A stretch of DNA of 64,000 nucleotides, from contig WNKP01000007.1 of assembly GCA_009797885.1 (NCBI GenBank), positions 124,001-188,000 on the forward strand. Direction: 5' to 3'. Below the pieces are notes generated by a model. The model was not told the origin of the DNA. It worked only from the letters and a program-made list of their open reading frames with translations, and ran no database searches. Shown piece by piece: positions 62,285 through 64,000 of the stretch. The position numbers were made by a program, and so were the translations under genes. The stretch is from Flavobacteriaceae bacterium GF1. GTDB taxonomy: Bacteria > Bacteroidota > Bacteroidia > Flavobacteriales > Flavobacteriaceae. Numbering within the stretch: the stretch's first letter is position 1; every line of letters starts with the position of its first letter.

Positions 62285-62773
62285 GTGACTTCCATTGTTG
62301 GACAACATGATTGTAAAGCGGATGCCAAGGGTAGGATTATTCTGCCCACATCGCTAAAAAACAAATTAATGCCCTTTATGGGGGATGATTTTGTTATTAA
62401 GCGTTCCGTGGACCATGATTGCTTGGAATTGTATCCACGGGTGAAGTTCGATGAATTGATGAAACAGGTCATGTCCCATCCCAACAAGGGTAAAAAATTT
62501 CGTCTTTGGTTGCGAAAATACACAGCAGGGTTAAAAGATGATGTCACTATTGATAGGGATTCGGGAAGACTTCAGATACCAAAGAACCTAATAGGGTTTG
62601 CGGGGATTGAGAAGGAAGTCGTGCTGAATGCGGCCCATACGTTCGTAGAAATATGGGCTAAACCAAAATATGAGGAGAATCTGGATTCCATGACCGATAT
62701 GGAATTTGACGATTTCTCCGAAGAGATTTTCAATGGAGGAGCACAGGGCATACCACCTACCGGTACTTCTTAA
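62285..62773 (+). CDS. mraZ: Division/cell wall cluster transcriptional repressor MraZ, GTG start
   Basis: A 162-residue protein of two AbrB-like MraZ halves: DCKADAKGRIILPTSLKN near residue 9 and TIDRDSGRLQIPKNLIGFAG near residue 85 are the DxxGRxxxP repeats. The start is GTG at 62285, since an in-frame TAA lies just before it and no ATG is available. It forms rings that bind repeats upstream of its operon in other bacteria. Its 3' end overlaps rsmH by 41 bases. Confidence 0.93.
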   Translation: MTSIVGQHDCKADAKGRIILPTSLKNKLMPFMGDDFVIKRSVDHDCLELYPRVKFDELMKQVMSHPNKGKKFRLWLRKYTAGLKDDVTIDRDSGRLQIPKNLIGFAGIEKEVVLNAAHTFVEIWAKPKYEENLDSMTDMEFDDFSEEIFNGGAQGIPPTGTS

Positions 62774-63641
62774 GGAATCGGTAGATGGATTAAACATAAA
62801 AGAAGATGGAGTTTATGTGGATGTCACCTTTGGTGGAGGGGGCCATTCCACTGAAATATTGAAACGGCTGGGCAGTAAGGGAAGGTTGATTGCCTTTGAT
62901 CAAGATGAAGATGCGCTGGCCAATACCATTAAGGATGGGAGATTCCAATTGATCAATGAGAATTTTCGATTCCTTAAACGATTTTTAAAGTTCTATGGCA
63001 TTCTAAAAGTTGATGGAATCTTGGCTGACTTTGGGGTGTCTTCCCATCAGTTTGATGTGGCGGAACGAGGATTTTCCACAAGGTTTGATGCGGCATTGGA
63101 TATGCGAATGGACCAAAGAATGGCCAAAAGTGCCTATCATTTGGTGAATCAACGTAGTGCGGAGGAGTTGACCAGGGTCTTTCTTGAATTTGGGGAACTG
63201 CGAAGTGCTAAGGGCATAGCGCATGCCATTGTGGCCGAAAGGTCGCGGAGGCCGATTAAAACAACGGAAGGCCTTAAGCGTGCCATTGCAAAGTTTTTAC
63301 CAAGGGGAAAGGAGAATAAAACTTTGGCAAAGATTTATCAAGCCATTCGGATTGAGGTGAATGAAGAGGTCTTGGCGTTGAAGGAATTCTTGGAGCAGGT
63401 TCCCGAAGTGTTGGAGAAAGGGGGGAGGTTGAGTGTCATAAGTTACCATTCCCTGGAAGACAGGTTGGTAAAGCGGTTCATCCGGGATGGCAAATTTGAA
63501 GGTCAGGCAGAAAAGGATTTTTATGGTAATGTAAACGTGCCATTGAAAAAGATAGGGGGGCTCATAGTTCCGTCAAGTGGGGAAATAGCAAAAAACAATA
63601 GGGCACGTAGTGCTAAGCTCCGGATAGCGGAGCGAATTTAG
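62733..63641 (+). CDS. rsmH: 16S rRNA (cytosine1402-N4)-methyltransferase
   Basis: A 302-residue SAM methyltransferase. The ATG at 62733 (MEEHRAYHLPVLLKE) is chosen because the family begins with a YHxPVLL segment. YVDVTFGGGGHSTEIL near residue 30 is the SAM loop, DGILADFGVSSHQFD near 90, and SYHSLEDRLVKRF near 238. It overlaps mraZ and precedes the ftsL-like gene by 25 bases, the standard order. Confidence 0.95.
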   Translation: MEEHRAYHLPVLLKESVDGLNIKEDGVYVDVTFGGGGHSTEILKRLGSKGRLIAFDQDEDALANTIKDGRFQLINENFRFLKRFLKFYGILKVDGILADFGVSSHQFDVAERGFSTRFDAALDMRMDQRMAKSAYHLVNQRSAEELTRVFLEFGELRSAKGIAHAIVAERSRRPIKTTEGLKRAIAKFLPRGKENKTLAKIYQAIRIEVNEEVLALKEFLEQVPEVLEKGGRLSVISYHSLEDRLVKRFIRDGKFEGQAEKDFYGNVNVPLKKIGGLIVPSSGEIAKNNRARSAKLRIAERI

Positions 63642-63666
63642 GATTGGAAAAAACAATCGGCAGAAA

Positions 63667-63984
63667 ATGAAAAAAGGATTATTGGATATTTTAAAAGGCG
63701 GGTTTTTGGTGAGTGGGGATGCTCCCAAAAACTGGCTGTTCCTTCTTTTTGCATCCTTTCTGGCGGCCCTAATGATTTCCAGTAGCCATCGTGCGGATAA
63801 AAAAGTTACCAAAATTTCCGAATTGAACGAAGAAGTGCGTGCAATGCGCAGCGAGTTTGTGGCTTTGCGACAACAACTTCAACAAATGCGTTTGGAATCC
63901 ACTTTGCGAGTGGAAGTAGTGGATAATGGATTGAAACCTACAGCAGTTCCCCCTCAAAAAATAATAGTTAAATCCGAAGAATAG
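63667..63984 (+). CDS. ftsL: FtsL-like cell division protein
   Basis: A 105-residue bitopic protein: short cytoplasmic N terminus, one membrane helix (NWLFLLFASFLAALMISSS, near residues 22-40) and a leucine-rich coiled coil (ISELNEEVRAMRSEFVALRQ). It sits between rsmH and the right edge, where the penicillin-binding protein ftsI should follow, so the FtsL role comes mainly from gene order. Confidence 0.85.
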   Translation: MKKGLLDILKGGFLVSGDAPKNWLFLLFASFLAALMISSSHRADKKVTKISELNEEVRAMRSEFVALRQQLQQMRLESTLRVEVVDNGLKPTAVPPQKIIVKSEE

Positions 63985-64000
63985 TGCCCATTACCGAGAA

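Noticed and set aside
1-64000. CRISPR arrays, prophage, insertion sequences, tRNA and rRNA genes
   Set aside because: No regularly spaced repeats, transposase or integrase frames, tRNA cloverleaf or rRNA segments were recognised anywhere in the window.

Overview
This window looks like a chromosomal segment of a member of the family Flavobacteriaceae (Bacteroidota). The evidence is the low-to-medium GC content, gliding motility genes (gldA, gldB, gldC), GT117-type DUF2723 glycosyltransferase, DUF3857 proteins, an arrangement of short -7 promoter boxes of the TAnnTTTG type instead of sigma70 -10 boxes, and many proteins with flavobacterial gene order. Nothing indicates a phage, plasmid, transposon, CRISPR array, rRNA or tRNA. 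The genus cannot be fixed from the sequence alone.

Bases 1-19000 form a sulfur and methionine region. First come metY, a triple-fusion MetX-aspartokinase-homoserine dehydrogenase, and metZ. A small convergent pair (a membrane protein and a double-GNAT protein) follows. Next is an Rrf2-type regulator followed by an assimilatory sulfate operon: cysH, a sulfite reductase fused to a HEPN-like tail, cobA, a precorrin-2 dehydrogenase for siroheme, and a ferredoxin-NADP reductase. A SAM-I riboswitch then heads a split methionine synthase (two genes) and metF. Sulfate reduction, sulfide capture on acetylhomoserine and methylation of homocysteine are therefore encoded almost side by side. A new candidate operator, CCTA-N9-TAGG, occurs twice in front of cys genes.

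Bases 19000-29300 are mixed envelope and single genes: a PagL-like outer-membrane lipid A deacylase, a GIN-domain lipoprotein, serine hydrolase, a membrane-tethered LuxR regulator, the large DUF2723 protein O-glycosyltransferase, a PLP decarboxylase and gldA. Bases 29440-33500 are an aromatic amino acid operon (pheA, aminotransferase, tyrA, DAHP synthase-chorismate mutase). It is preceded by a 23-residue leader peptide of which almost half is Phe, Tyr or Trp, plus mutually exclusive antiterminator and terminator hairpins: a textbook-type attenuator that stands out as the clearest regulatory find here.

Bases 33600-52100 hold rsgA, dtd, three tandem DUF3857 proteins with progressive loss of the transglutaminase triad, mazG-like, aroA, queA, rlmN, a polyprenyl diphosphate synthase, an ECF sigma/anti-sigma-like/outer-membrane module, and a dnaG whose four zinc ligands are all replaced. 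Bases 52100-64000 hold an atypical response regulator (phosphoacceptor Asp replaced by Glu), nadE, gldB-gldC, several small envelope proteins, a second serine hydrolase, a multi-helix membrane AraC-type regulator, engB, an alpha/beta hydrolase and the start of the division and cell-wall cluster (mraZ, rsmH, ftsL-like), which runs off the right edge.

Functional calls rest on motifs and general family knowledge read by eye; no database search was run.
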